Assembly: GCA_964420925.1 (NCBI GenBank)
Contig: CAYQVB010000116.1
Span: 1-64,000 of the forward strand
Length of the DNA: 64,000 nucleotides
Direction: 5' to 3'
DNA from: JAJEAD01 sp964420925
GTDB lineage: Bacteria; Pseudomonadota; Gammaproteobacteria; HK1
How positions within the stretch are numbered: the first letter of the stretch is position 1; each line of letters opens with the position of its first letter. A program made the position numbers and the translations under genes. The notes below the pieces were generated by a model, which was not told the DNA's origin, did no database searches, and worked only from the letters and a program-made list of their open reading frames with translations. Below, piece by piece: positions 26,268 to 35,225 of this stretch.

Positions 26268-26692
26268 CGAACCGGGTCAGGTCGGTTGAAACTCGGCCAG
26301 CCTGTTGAACCGCGCCCCTGGAAACGGGCAGATTCCGGTAGAAGAACTGGCTGAGAGACTCCCGTCCAACCCTGGCCGCAATGTTTCACCGATTTCCTGC
26401 TGCGGACGCCAATCTGCTCGCGCTAGCGGGTCGTACTCCCTCGAGCCGCTTCGACGTAGTGTCGGCTACGCCTTCAGCATCTCTCGGTCCGTGCGACCCA
26501 CTATCACAGCAGATTGACGCCCTCACGACGAAAATCGGTGAAACCTTGCGGCTAGCGCTGCCGCGATATCCGGGAGCGGCGGCGGGAAAGTGGACCACGG
26601 TGGTGGCGGGATGGCCCTGCCGCGGCGGAGCAAGACTCCGCCAGTGTGGCCCTTTCCTGCAATGAGCTTGTTCGAGACGGGGTGGAGTAGCG
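26268..26692. other. Convergent intergenic region
   Basis: A 425-bp gap between the convergent dimethylformamidase-like and M24 genes. Short frames exist on both strands but none resembles a protein family, and no stem-loop followed by a T run was seen. I regard it as non-coding with no identified element. Confidence 0.5.
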
Positions 26693-27874
26693 CTACCAGT
26701 TGCGCTTTCGGGCGTTGGTCAGCACTTCGTGCCCGTCGCGCGTTATGAGCACGCTCTCTTCGAAGTCGCCGACGTAGCCGTCCATTCCGAGCGTCTTTTC
26801 GAGGTTGATCACCATGTTCGGAACGAGCGGAGTGTGATCATCCGGGACGAGCCACGGCGCGTCCCAGCCCATGCCGATCCCGTGGCCCAGACCGGAGAAC
26901 ACGCCCTCCAGCGGGTAGCCCAGCTCCTGCTGCTTGCCGTTGCCGGCGATGGCGAGATCCGCGGCGCTCGCACCCTTGTGAATGGCCTCGATCCCGGCCT
27001 CCACCACCGAGATCGCGGCCTCGAACGCGTCGATCTGCCGATTGGTGGCCTTTCCTATCGCCTTGGAGCGCGAGACGTCGAAGTAGTAGCCGTCGAACAC
27101 CCCGGAGATCCCGAGACGCAACCACTGACCGTCCTGAAGCGGAGCCGGGTTGGCCCAGGTCGGGAAGATGGATCGGCAGGCGGTGGGGTGCTCGCCGCCG
27201 GTGCCGCTCGCCATGAAGCTGTTGTAGAGAACTCCCCCGGCGGGCACCAGGACCTGCTGGCCGGCCGCCACCACGTCGCCGTGGGTGGCGCCGGCGACGG
27301 CCCGGCCGAGCATGGCGTCGATGGTCCTGGAGCCGATTTCAGCCGCTGCGACCAGGAGCTCGATCTCGGCCGGGGACTTGACCGCACGCAGGCGCGAGAG
27401 GATCGCTTCCGCCGCTTCGAAGCGCGCTTCCGGAAGCGCGCCGCGCAGGCGATCGAGGTAGCTCGCGGGCAGCGTGTCGTAGCCTGCGATCCCCAGCCGG
27501 CCGGCGTCGAGACCGGCCGCTCGGATTTCATCGATCAGGGTTTCCAGGACCCGATCGGTGCGCACCACGTCCTCTCGCGGCATGGCCACCTCGTCGAGGA
27601 CGGGAATGTCGGCGAGCAGGCGCGCCCGCCCGTCCGCACCGAGAAGAACGAAGGGGTGGGCCCGCGCGGACCAGTGATCCCCGTAGTCGGGAATGAAGGG
27701 GAAGGAGGAATAGAAGTTGGTGAGGTACATGACGTCGCCGTAGCGATCGAGGGTCCCTCCGCCCCGCCCGCACACCAGCAGGGCGTCCAGACCGCTCCGG
27801 CGGACGGCCTCCGCCGCTCGCGAGCGCCGCTCCTCGAACTCCCGGCGGGGGATGGCGGGTGCACGCCGGGTCAT
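26693..27874 (-). CDS. M24 peptidase-fold (creatinase/aminopeptidase P) protein with one metal ligand missing
   Basis: A 393-residue pita-bread-fold protein with a creatinase_N-type N-terminal domain (DALLVCGRGG...YLTNFYSSF). Of the five M24 metal ligands, Asp266 (FDVSRS), His331 (GLGHGIGMG), Glu359 (INLEK) and a Glu in FEESVLI are present. The first Asp of the usual D-x-G is Gly255 (LRLGISG). The second HE of GHGIGxxxHE reads WD. It may therefore be a metal-independent creatinase-like hydrolase or a specialised lyase rather than a peptidase. Start ATG 27874; the frame upstream contains a PALPREEFE stretch that resembles the gene's own PAIPRREFE start. Confidence 0.85.
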   Translation of the reverse strand: MTRRAPAIPRREFEERRSRAAEAVRRSGLDALLVCGRGGGTLDRYGDVMYLTNFYSSFPFIPDYGDHWSARAHPFVLLGADGRARLLADIPVLDEVAMPREDVVRTDRVLETLIDEIRAAGLDAGRLGIAGYDTLPASYLDRLRGALPEARFEAAEAILSRLRAVKSPAEIELLVAAAEIGSRTIDAMLGRAVAGATHGDVVAAGQQVLVPAGGVLYNSFMASGTGGEHPTACRSIFPTWANPAPLQDGQWLRLGISGVFDGYYFDVSRSKAIGKATNRQIDAFEAAISVVEAGIEAIHKGASAADLAIAGNGKQQELGYPLEGVFSGLGHGIGMGWDAPWLVPDDHTPLVPNMVINLEKTLGMDGYVGDFEESVLITRDGHEVLTNARKRNW

Positions 27875-28072
27875 CGCCCGGCACCCCGAAACGTGCTGCG
27901 ACAGGGTCCCCTCGCTACCCGGGAACCCGTCTGCAACCTCGAATTCCTCCCGCGGCAACGCCGGCGCCCCGGGCAGCACCGACCGCGACAGGGCTCGAAT
28001 GCGAGTACTGGACCGCCTTGCATGGTCACCCCGGTGTGCTTGCGTGGAACTACCGACAACGTCTTGATTCTC

Positions 28073-28157
28073 GTGAATTCCCGCATGGGCGGGAATGACG
28101 ACGAGTGGCGTCCTGCTGCGGGATTTCCGTCACTCCCGCACAAACGGGAATCCATTG
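28073..28157. repeat. Two inward-facing copies of a dispersed extragenic inverted repeat
   Basis: Copy A (28073-28100) contains CCCGCATGGGCGGGAATGACG, seen as TTCCCGCATGGGCGGGAA; copy B (28128-28157) contains CGTCACTCCCGCACAAACGGG followed by AATCC. Both fit a consensus CGTCATTCCCGC-n-GCGGGAAT hairpin. Related copies occur at 40012 and, more loosely, 35150. This looks like a REP/MITE-type element family typical of intergenic regions. Confidence 0.65.
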
Positions 28158-28203
28158 TAGTAGTTTCCTCCCCGACCGCAGGTGGCTCTCCACCATGAGA
28201 GGC

Positions 28204-28968
28204 TCACATGGCGGTCAGGCCACCGTCGACCGGCAGTGCGACCCCGGTGATGTAAGAGGAGTCGTCGCTGGCGAGAAAGAGCGCAGCCGAGGCGATCTCC
28301 TCCGGCTCCGCCATGCGGTCCATGGGGATCCGCGCGAGCACACGACGCAGCTCCGCTTCGGGGTCCGGCGACTCTGCGATGAAGCGGCGGTTCATCTCCG
28401 TGTTGACCTCGCTCGGGCAGAGGCAATTGACGCGGATGTTCCGCGGCGCGTAGTCGATGGCCATCTGCCGGGTCAGCATCACCACCGCTCCCTTGGCCGC
28501 CGCGTAGGGGGCCTGCCGGGGCGAGGCCACGAGCCCCAGCATCGAAGCGGTGTTGATGATCGAGCCGCCCCCGGTCCTGAGCATCTCCGGGATGGCGTGG
28601 CGGGAGCCGAGCATCACTCCCTTGAGGTTGACGTCGAGGCTGCGTTGCCACGCTTCCTCGCCGACGTCCACGACGGTGGCCGGGAAGTTGACGCCCGCGT
28701 TGTTGAATAGCACGTCGACCCGTCCGAAGGTCTCGACGGTGACGCGGACCATGCGCTCCACCTGCTCCGGCGCCGCAACGTCGACCGGGACGAACGCGGC
28801 CTTGCCGCCCTCGCGCCTGATCCGCGCCGCGGCTTCCTCGCCCGCCGCGACGTCGAGGTCGGCGATCGTCACCGCGGCGCCTTCGCGGGCGAAGAGGAGA
28901 GCGCTCGCGCGGCCGATTCCGGCTCCGGCTCCGGTGATGACGGCGACCTTGCCCTCGAGCTTTTTCAC
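28204..28968 (-). CDS. Short-chain dehydrogenase/reductase (SDR)
   Basis: A 254-residue classical SDR. The cofactor motif is TGAGAGIG, the next strand ends in Asp (IADLD, suggesting NAD(H)), NNAG is followed by the catalytic Ser in IINTASMLG and the YAAAK Tyr/Lys pair, and the C-terminus YITGVALPVDGG is standard. It is leftward, about 230 bp before the M24 gene with the dispersed repeats between. The substrate is not deducible. Confidence 0.93.
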   Translation of the reverse strand: MKKLEGKVAVITGAGAGIGRASALLFAREGAAVTIADLDVAAGEEAAARIRREGGKAAFVPVDVAAPEQVERMVRVTVETFGRVDVLFNNAGVNFPATVVDVGEEAWQRSLDVNLKGVMLGSRHAIPEMLRTGGGSIINTASMLGLVASPRQAPYAAAKGAVVMLTRQMAIDYAPRNIRVNCLCPSEVNTEMNRRFIAESPDPEAELRRVLARIPMDRMAEPEEIASAALFLASDDSSYITGVALPVDGGLTAM

Positions 28969-29228
28969 GGCTGCTCCCTCGCGCTTTTCGTACTGCCCTT
29001 CGTCGGGGGTGCAAGCCTACGGGACGCGGGACGGGACGCGCCACCTGGCGCGGAAGCGCGACCGGACGCATTCGCGATTCGGTGGGAATCGTGCCAGGGA
29101 GGGACGAGCCAACAGGTGCCTCCTCGTGCCCTCGCCGTTTCCCACCATGACCGAACACCACTGCGCCCGGACGGGCGCCGCGTTTCGGGGAGGCGGGCAC
29201 CTCCCCGGTGAATCGCGGTCCCCTCGAA

Positions 29229-29579
29229 TCAGGCTTCTACGTAGCGATCGGAGCCGGGACCGAAGGCCGGTCCGTTGATGACGAGGTAGGTGAGTCTCCC
29301 CTCGAGCTCGTAGGGGACATCCTTCGGGATCAACACCAGATCGCCGGTGGCCGCCGTCAGCCAGGGGGCGCCGTCACCGACCTGGAAGCGCCCTTCCCCT
29401 TCGATCACGTAGTACACCCGGTCGCCGGTGGTGCTCGCGAGGCGCCGGTGGCGTCCATCGATCTTCACCCAGGTCACGCTCAGGTCGCGGCTGTGCCGGT
29501 CGCGATTGATCGCGTGCTTCATCACCAGGTCGTTGTCGGGCACCTCGATATCGGGCACCTCGTCAAGTCGAATGAGCAT
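29229..29579 (-). CDS. Cupin-domain protein
   Basis: A 116-residue single-domain cupin. The beta-barrel motifs are GDRVYYVIEGEGRFQVGDGAPW (motif 1 region) and GDLVLIPKDVPYEL (motif 2 region). The usual two His of motif 1 (G-x5-H-x-H) are not present; the segment reads HRRLASTTGDRVYYVIEG (partly), so metal binding is doubtful. It starts at ATG 29579, divergent from the ABC transporter substrate-binding gene with a 183-bp shared upstream region. It could be a small sensor or isomerase for the transported compound, which is speculation. Confidence 0.82.
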   Translation of the reverse strand: MLIRLDEVPDIEVPDNDLVMKHAINRDRHSRDLSVTWVKIDGRHRRLASTTGDRVYYVIEGEGRFQVGDGAPWLTAATGDLVLIPKDVPYELEGRLTYLVINGPAFGPGSDRYVEA

Positions 29580-29762
29580 GGTACGCTGACTCCTGCCAAT
29601 AGTCGCCGCTCTGCCGCCGCCGCGTCTTGCCGGAGTCCGCGGTTGACGCCCGCGATGCCCGGGTAGCATGCTGGCGGCGGCGGTGGAGAGCCCGTCACCA
29701 TCATAACTTGGCGCTCTCGACCGGCGGCAAGATTCCAACTCATCCAACTCAGAGGATTCCCC

Positions 29763-30572
29763 ATGATCAAACGCATGCTGCAAGCGCTCGCCTCGACGCT
29801 GGCGCTGGTTCTGCTCTTCACCCCGGCGGTGGAGGCCCGCTCCCTCGACGACATCGTCAAGTCCGGCGTCATCAGGATTGGGGTCAACCCCAACTTCCCG
29901 CCGATGAGCGCCTACGGCGAGACCAACGAGTTCGAGGGCTTCGACATCGAGGTCGGAAACATCATCGCCGAGCGGCTCGGAGTGGAGGCGGAGTACGTAC
30001 CGACCGAGACTCCTCAGCGCGTGCCCTTCATCGTCTCCGAGCGCATCGACATCTCGCTCGGCGCGCTGACTCGCACCACTTCGCGGTCGATGCTCATCGA
30101 CTACACGGTGCCGCTGCACACCGAGGTGATGGCAGTGCTCACCACCGACAAGGTGATGGCCGAGTCGGTAGAGGACCTCAACTCTTCGGACATCACCCTG
30201 GTCAACATCCGGGCCACCTGGCCGGTGGACTACAACAAGGAACGGCTCCCCAACGCCAACATGATCCTGGTGGACAGCATCGCCGACACGGTGCGTGCGG
30301 TGGCGCAGGGACGGGGCGACGCGATCGTGGAGAACATCGACTTCTTCATGGCCCATACCGCCAACCACCCCGACGTCAACTGGCGGGTGCTGCCCGAGAA
30401 GCTGTTCGTCGCCTACTGCGGAATCGGCGTTCAGAAGAACAACCACAGCCTGAGGCAGTTCCTCAACATCCTACTCTACGAGCTGCACAGCGGCGGCACG
30501 ATCAACGAGCTCTGGGAAGCCGCCTACGGCGCCCCGATGCTCGTGGAGGTCGAGCCGACCCCCTTCTTCTGA
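29763..30572 (+). CDS. Polar amino acid ABC transporter, periplasmic substrate-binding protein
   Basis: A 269-residue SBP_bac_3 protein. A signal peptide is visible (MIKRM then a hydrophobic run ALASTLALVLLF, cleavage likely after VEA). The mature part has IRIGVNPNFPPMSAYGE, EGFDIEVGNIIAERL, ALTRTTSRSMLIDYT and the later lobe with VRAVAQGRGDAIV. It binds a polar amino acid or related cation in the periplasm. AGAGGA lies upstream of ATG 29763. It is first in a four-gene transporter operon. Confidence 0.94.
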   Translation: MIKRMLQALASTLALVLLFTPAVEARSLDDIVKSGVIRIGVNPNFPPMSAYGETNEFEGFDIEVGNIIAERLGVEAEYVPTETPQRVPFIVSERIDISLGALTRTTSRSMLIDYTVPLHTEVMAVLTTDKVMAESVEDLNSSDITLVNIRATWPVDYNKERLPNANMILVDSIADTVRAVAQGRGDAIVENIDFFMAHTANHPDVNWRVLPEKLFVAYCGIGVQKNNHSLRQFLNILLYELHSGGTINELWEAAYGAPMLVEVEPTPFF

Positions 30573-30667
30573 GGCTCGCGCACATCGCGGCCCGGCGCCG
30601 CGTCCGGACCCGCTCCGGGCGCGGCGCGGTCGTGTTCGCCCCGCACATTTAGAGTCCATCGCGCCGC

Positions 30668-31342
30668 ATGGACTACACCTTCCAGTTCGGCGTCGTCGCC
30701 AAGCACCTCCCCTACCTGATCGGAGGGGCCTGGGTAAGCCTGCTGCTCGCCTTCCTCGCGTTCTGGGCCGGCGCGGTCATCGGCCTGCTCGGAGCGATGG
30801 GCAAGACCTTCGGCGGCCGGATTCTGTACCGGGTGATCGACGTCTACGTAGTGTTCTTCACCAACACGCCGGCGCTCGTGCAGATCTACGTGATCTTCTA
30901 CGGTCTCCCCGATATCGGCATCGTCCTCTCTCCCTTCAACTCGGTGCTCCTCGGCCTCACGCTCAACTGCGGCGCCTATCTCACCGAGATCCAGCGCGCC
31001 GGCTTTCAGTCCGTGCGCCGAGAGGAGCTCGAGGCGGCGGAGACGCTCGGCATGTCCCTGTGGCAGACCGTGCGCTACGTCATCGCCCCGCACATCGCGA
31101 AGACCCTCTACGCACCGCTGTCGAACTTCTACATCTGGATCGTGCTCGGCAGCTCGATGGCCGGCATCTTCGCAGTGGAGGAGCTTACCGGCCGGGCCAT
31201 CAACGTCTCCTCGAGCACCTTCCGCACCATCGAAGTGTTCACCTACACCGCCGGCATCTACGTGGTGCTCACGGTCGTGGCGAGCGCGTTGCTCGCCCTC
31301 ATCGGGCGCCACGCGTTCCGGGTGAAGGCGAGGATCTTCTGA
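30668..31342 (+). CDS. Amino acid ABC transporter permease 1 (HisQ/HisM family)
   Basis: A 224-residue inner-membrane permease with about five membrane segments. The family features are YLIGGAWVSLLLAFLAFW, VVFFTNTPALVQIYVIFYGLP and the EAA-type loop REELEAAETLGMSLWQTVRYVIAP that contacts the ATPase. It follows the binding-protein gene after 95 bp and overlaps the next permease by one base (TGATG). Confidence 0.95.
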   Translation: MDYTFQFGVVAKHLPYLIGGAWVSLLLAFLAFWAGAVIGLLGAMGKTFGGRILYRVIDVYVVFFTNTPALVQIYVIFYGLPDIGIVLSPFNSVLLGLTLNCGAYLTEIQRAGFQSVRREELEAAETLGMSLWQTVRYVIAPHIAKTLYAPLSNFYIWIVLGSSMAGIFAVEELTGRAINVSSSTFRTIEVFTYTAGIYVVLTVVASALLALIGRHAFRVKARIF

Positions 31343-32031
31343 TGATCGAACGCATCGTCGACGAGATCCCCCGCTTCTTCACCTGGTACAACACCATCTT
31401 CTTCCTGAAGGCGATGGGCGTCACCCTTGCCCTGACCCTGATCGGATGCGGGCTCGGCAGTGTGCTCGGCTTCGCCGTGGTCTACGGACGCCAGACCCGC
31501 GGGCGTCTCTTCACTCCGATCCGCGTCCTCATCGTCGGCTACGTGGAGATCTTCCGGCGCATCCCCTTCCTGGTGCTCCTCTTCATCGTGCTTTTCACCA
31601 CCGAGGGTTTCGGGGTCCGGGTCTCCTTCTTCGGAATCGCCCTGATCGCAATCTGCGTCATTTCGACCGCTTACATCTCCGAGATCATCAGGGCCGGCTT
31701 CGAGGCAATTCATCGCAACCAGTGGGACGCGGCGGAGGCGATGAACTTCGGGCGGGTGGCGACCCTGCGCTACGTGATCATGCCGCAGGCCTGGAAGGTC
31801 ATCCTGCCGCCGGCCTTCGCCTACTTCGTGATGTTCATCAAGGACACCGCCCTCGCATCGCAGATGGGGGTGCTCGAGCTGACGAGAGTCGCGAAGATCT
31901 TCAACGACCGGGGCTACTCCGCCTTCCTGACCTTTGGCACTTGCCTTTTGCTCTACTTCATCCTCTCCTATCCGTTGACTCGCTTCGGACAGCGCCTGGA
32001 GCGCCGCCTTGCCTCATCTCGAAATCGTTGA
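31342..32031 (+). CDS. Amino acid ABC transporter permease 2 (HisQ/HisM family)
   Basis: A 229-residue membrane permease. It shows AMGVTLALTLIGCGLGSVLGF, VEIFRRIPFLVLLFIV, and the EAA loop RNQWDAAEAMNFGRVATLRYVIMP, plus FIKDTALAS typical of glutamate/polar amino acid permeases. ATG 31342 shares its A with the previous stop. Its 3' end overlaps the ATPase gene by 23 bp. Confidence 0.95.
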   Translation: MIERIVDEIPRFFTWYNTIFFLKAMGVTLALTLIGCGLGSVLGFAVVYGRQTRGRLFTPIRVLIVGYVEIFRRIPFLVLLFIVLFTTEGFGVRVSFFGIALIAICVISTAYISEIIRAGFEAIHRNQWDAAEAMNFGRVATLRYVIMPQAWKVILPPAFAYFVMFIKDTALASQMGVLELTRVAKIFNDRGYSAFLTFGTCLLLYFILSYPLTRFGQRLERRLASSRNR

Positions 32032-32749
32032 CCTTTCCGCCTCCTACGAGAAGGGAGTCGATGTGCTCTCGGGAATCGATCTGCAGGTCGAACGCGGAGA
32101 GGTGCTGAGCCTGATCGGACCCTCCGGATCGGGCAAGAGCACGCTGCTGCGGGTGATCGTCGGTCTGCTGCCGCCCGATTCGGGCCGGCTCGAGGTGGAC
32201 GGAACGCCAGTGAATTTCTCCGACAAGCGCAGCCTGCGCGAGCTGCGCGGGCGTTGCGCCATCGTGTTCCAGCAGTACAACCTGTTCCAGAACATGAGCG
32301 TGATGCGCAACGTCACCATCGCGCCCACCAAGATCAAGAAGCGCGACGCGGCCACGGTGCGCGCGGAGGCCGAAGCGCTGCTCGAGAAGGTCGGGCTCGG
32401 CGACAAGCGCGACGCCTACCCGGACGAGCTCTCCGGAGGGCAGCAGCAGCGCGTTGCGATCGCCCGGGCGCTGGCGCTCAAGCCCGAGATCCTGCTGCTC
32501 GACGAGGTGACCTCCGCTCTCGATCCGGAGCTCGTCAACGAGGTGCTCGACGCGATCCGGGTGCTCGCAGGGGAAGGCATGACGATGGTGGTAGTCTCCC
32601 ACGAGATGGGTTTTGTGCGCGAAGTGTCGACCCGGGTCGCGATGATGGACGAGGGCCGCATCGTGGAGACGGGCACTCCGGGGGGGATCTTCGACCGCCC
32701 GAGCGCAGGCCGCACCCGGGACTTCGTCGCCAAGATCCTGAGGGGCTGA
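32009..32749 (+). CDS. Amino acid ABC transporter ATP-binding protein (HisP/GlnQ family)
   Basis: A 246-residue ATPase driving the transporter. Walker A is GPSGSGKST, the Q-loop is VFQQYNLFQNMSV, the signature is LSGGQQQR, Walker B is ILLLDEVTSALDPE and the H-loop is VVSHEMGF. The start is TTG 32009 with GGAG upstream, inside the preceding gene. The set (binding protein, two permeases, ATPase) is complete. A perfect 20-bp palindrome lies 24 bp after its stop. Confidence 0.95.
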   Translation: MPHLEIVDLSASYEKGVDVLSGIDLQVERGEVLSLIGPSGSGKSTLLRVIVGLLPPDSGRLEVDGTPVNFSDKRSLRELRGRCAIVFQQYNLFQNMSVMRNVTIAPTKIKKRDAATVRAEAEALLEKVGLGDKRDAYPDELSGGQQQRVAIARALALKPEILLLDEVTSALDPELVNEVLDAIRVLAGEGMTMVVVSHEMGFVREVSTRVAMMDEGRIVETGTPGGIFDRPSAGRTRDFVAKILRG

Positions 32750-32773
32750 GGAGCCGTCCAGGGTAAGAGCACG

Positions 32774-32793
32774 CGCCCACCTGCAGGTGGGCG
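32774..32793. terminator. Perfect 20-bp palindrome after the ABC operon; possible terminator or operator
   Basis: CGCCCACCTGCAGGTGGGCG is a perfect 10+10 inverted repeat with no loop, 24 bp after the ATPase stop. As RNA it would need to open a few central pairs to form a loop. There is no T run after it, so it is not a canonical Rho-independent terminator. Confidence 0.35.
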
Positions 32794-32914
32794 AGCATGA
32801 GCGCTGCGTGGCGGTGTTTCTGCGCTCCCGGCATGCAGCGACATACTCGGTCAACGCTGAAGGCGCACGTGCACGTCGTATTGTACGAGGGAGGCCCCAT
32901 CTCCCTCTCCCTGT

Positions 32915-34900
32915 TCACCGCCGGGAGGCGCGAAACTCGTGCAGCTCTCTGGAGAACAGGGGTTCGTCGGGCAAGCGCTCGATCGCTCGAAGATAGGCAT
33001 CTTCGACATCTCGCGCCGGGGCATCCAGCCAGTTGCGGATGCGCGCCAGCTCCCGCCACGCCCAGGCGTGCCGGGCGGGCGACGCATCGAGCTGGATTAC
33101 GCGTTCGAGGAGGGTCCGTGCCTCGTTGAGGAGTCGGCGGCGGGACTCGTCCTGGCGATCCCTGAGAGCTTGGCCGGACAACCAGATCTTGGTCTGTGCG
33201 AACTCGAGAAGCGCGCGTGCATCGGCGTTCACCGTCTCGCCCGCGCGCTCGAAGTACCGGTGCGCGATGCGGGAATCGCGCGCGCGTCGGGCGAGGATGG
33301 CCGCGTCAATGGCGTCCTGTCCGAACATGGCAGACCGGTCCTGTCGAAGGAGCTGCAGCGCCCTTTTCGTTTCGCTCTCGCCTCCGGCATCAATCAGGAC
33401 GTCGACCAGCACGTTCGCGACGTGTGGCACGGCATGTTCGGGCCCACTCGCCTTGAAGGCGTCGAGAACTTCTTCCGCGCGCTCGATCTCGTGGCGCTCG
33501 GCGTAGGCACGTATCACCTCTGAAGCGAGGATTGCCGACGCCTGGTTCGACCTCCAGGTGGACTCGATTCGGCGAAATGCCTCCTCGTGCTCTCCAAGGG
33601 TCCGGAGGTGGACAGCGTCCCGCAGCGCCGAGAGCGCTCCGTACTCCGGATGAGCCGGCAATGTAGCCTGGAAGAAGGTTCGTTGCTCGTCGAACTCGAA
33701 GCGGGGCACCGGCGACCCGTTGGCTTCCATTACCCGGAAGACCCTCGGCAATCCGGTGAGTCGTCCTTCCGCCAGCCCGAGCTCCTTCAGGAACTCGCCG
33801 ATACGCCGATTGCGCGCGGGTACGGCACGAGCTTCCGCGTTCGCGGTCAGGTGGCGTGCTTCGATACCCGGGACCGGGCCGGGATAGCTGATGACCTCGA
33901 CTCGATTCGGATAGAGGTAGACCTTGGTCGGCTCGGGCTGATCGACGTCGTAGCTCCGGTGATACACCGCGTTGACGAGAGTCTCACGGAGTGCGGGAAG
34001 GGGGTAGCTCACCCATCCACGCACCTGGCTTCGATCTCGCTGCTTCTGGAGATGGTAGGTCGAAAGATTCTCGAGATAGTTCAGGCAGTCGCAAAGCTGA
34101 TCGACGAGCGCTCCACCGAAAGTTCGTTCCTCCTGTACGACTCCGGCTCGATCGGCAGCGAACTGGACGACCTCAATCTTCGCGCCGCGAAACCAGTTCG
34201 CGGGATCGCTGGAGAAGAAGAGCAGGCCCGCATTCTTCGGCACTTCGTGGTCGTTGACCTGTGCCGTGATCCGCATGCGCCGATAGACCTCCCTCGCGCT
34301 CGGCTCGTCGAGCAGCCCACTTCGAATATCACGCAGAAACTCGCGGACCTTCGCCTCGCGAATATCCTCGACCCGGGCATCGGACGCTCGCCGATCGTCC
34401 CAAGGCACACGGGCGGTCTGCTGGACGAGCGCCCGGATCAGATCGCCCCGTTGCTCGGCATCGACGGTCGCGGAGCCGAGACGGATCCAGTACCTGCGCG
34501 CCCCCCGAGAGCCATCAGGGGCTCGATGGGGCCGCATCTCGCTCGCCGGGGCCCACACCACGAGGACGAGACGGTCCCCGACTGATTCCGGTGACAGGAT
34601 CGGAGGATAGGGAGGATCGAGTCGGAGGCAGTTGCCGCGAATCCACTGCTGTGCCGCTTCGACCTGCTCGGAGGACAGACCGGCCGGCGGCAGCGCGGCT
34701 CGACCCTCCTCCTCCGCAACCCCGATGACGACGTAACCGCCGTTCAGGTTGTGATAGTCGTTCGCGAACGCGCAGATCGTCCGAAGCACCTGGGGTCCCA
34801 CGGTGTCCGGATCCCAGGATGCCTTGAACTCCACTCGTTCCGACTCCACACCGCGGCAATAGAGCAGGTCGTCGAGGTTGATGGGCAAGATGGCGCTCAT
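32915..34900 (-). CDS. AlbA_2 (Schlafen-type) / HATPase protein with C-terminal TPR-like region
   Basis: A 661-residue multidomain protein. Residues ~15-150 form a Schlafen/AlbA_2 domain (ESERVEFKASWD, ICAFANDYHNLNGGYVVIGV). Residues ~190-400 resemble the RecG-like HATPase_c_4 segment, with ALRETLVNAVYHRSY as the N-box and ISYPGPVPGI as the glycine loop. Residues ~430-661 are helical repeats rich in Ala/Leu/Arg (TPR-like: AYAERHEIERAEEVLDAFKA, HAWAWRELARIRNWL). Related AlbA_2/HATPase proteins are annotated as transcriptional regulators or found in defence contexts. It stands alone, convergent with the ABC operon. Function not known. Confidence 0.85.
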   Translation of the reverse strand: MSAILPINLDDLLYCRGVESERVEFKASWDPDTVGPQVLRTICAFANDYHNLNGGYVVIGVAEEEGRAALPPAGLSSEQVEAAQQWIRGNCLRLDPPYPPILSPESVGDRLVLVVWAPASEMRPHRAPDGSRGARRYWIRLGSATVDAEQRGDLIRALVQQTARVPWDDRRASDARVEDIREAKVREFLRDIRSGLLDEPSAREVYRRMRITAQVNDHEVPKNAGLLFFSSDPANWFRGAKIEVVQFAADRAGVVQEERTFGGALVDQLCDCLNYLENLSTYHLQKQRDRSQVRGWVSYPLPALRETLVNAVYHRSYDVDQPEPTKVYLYPNRVEVISYPGPVPGIEARHLTANAEARAVPARNRRIGEFLKELGLAEGRLTGLPRVFRVMEANGSPVPRFEFDEQRTFFQATLPAHPEYGALSALRDAVHLRTLGEHEEAFRRIESTWRSNQASAILASEVIRAYAERHEIERAEEVLDAFKASGPEHAVPHVANVLVDVLIDAGGESETKRALQLLRQDRSAMFGQDAIDAAILARRARDSRIAHRYFERAGETVNADARALLEFAQTKIWLSGQALRDRQDESRRRLLNEARTLLERVIQLDASPARHAWAWRELARIRNWLDAPARDVEDAYLRAIERLPDEPLFSRELHEFRASRR

Positions 34901-35225
34901 GAGTGAATTATCGCCTCACACCGGAGTGTTCGTCGCGGATTGGACCTGCTGCGTCCCGGCCCGAGGTGCCCCTGTCAAACTCCCCCACACCCAGACGACG
35001 AGCCCACGGTCCTCCAGGCCAATCACCAAGTCATCGGTCACCGGGACCGCTTGCGGACCGACACGAAAGTGCCCGCGCGGTGGGTTTGGGACGGGTGCGG
35101 ACCGTACCCCGGGGACAGCACGAGTGGACAACGATGCAAAATTGGAGTTCCGTCATTCCCCTGATTCTCGGATATCCGCGAGAATGACCGAATGGCTTAC
35201 TGTTCTCTGCGAGAGGGGTTGAAGC
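34901..35225. other. Divergent intergenic region with a degenerate repeat hairpin
   Basis: This 325-bp gap separates the divergent AlbA_2 and luciferase-like genes. At 35150-35187 GTCATTC pairs with GAATGAC, enclosing ATTCTCG/CGAGAAT arms (35163-35169 and 35178-35184). This resembles a rearranged copy of the dispersed repeat at 28128 and 40012. Nothing else was recognised. Confidence 0.45.

Noticed and set aside
26268..26692. Short frames on both strands in the gap as genes
   Set aside because: No start context, no conserved pattern and atypical composition.
26693..27874. M24 protein as DMSP lyase DddP
   Set aside because: DddP has its own D-x-D metal pattern before the second Asp; here the segment reads LGISG and does not match.
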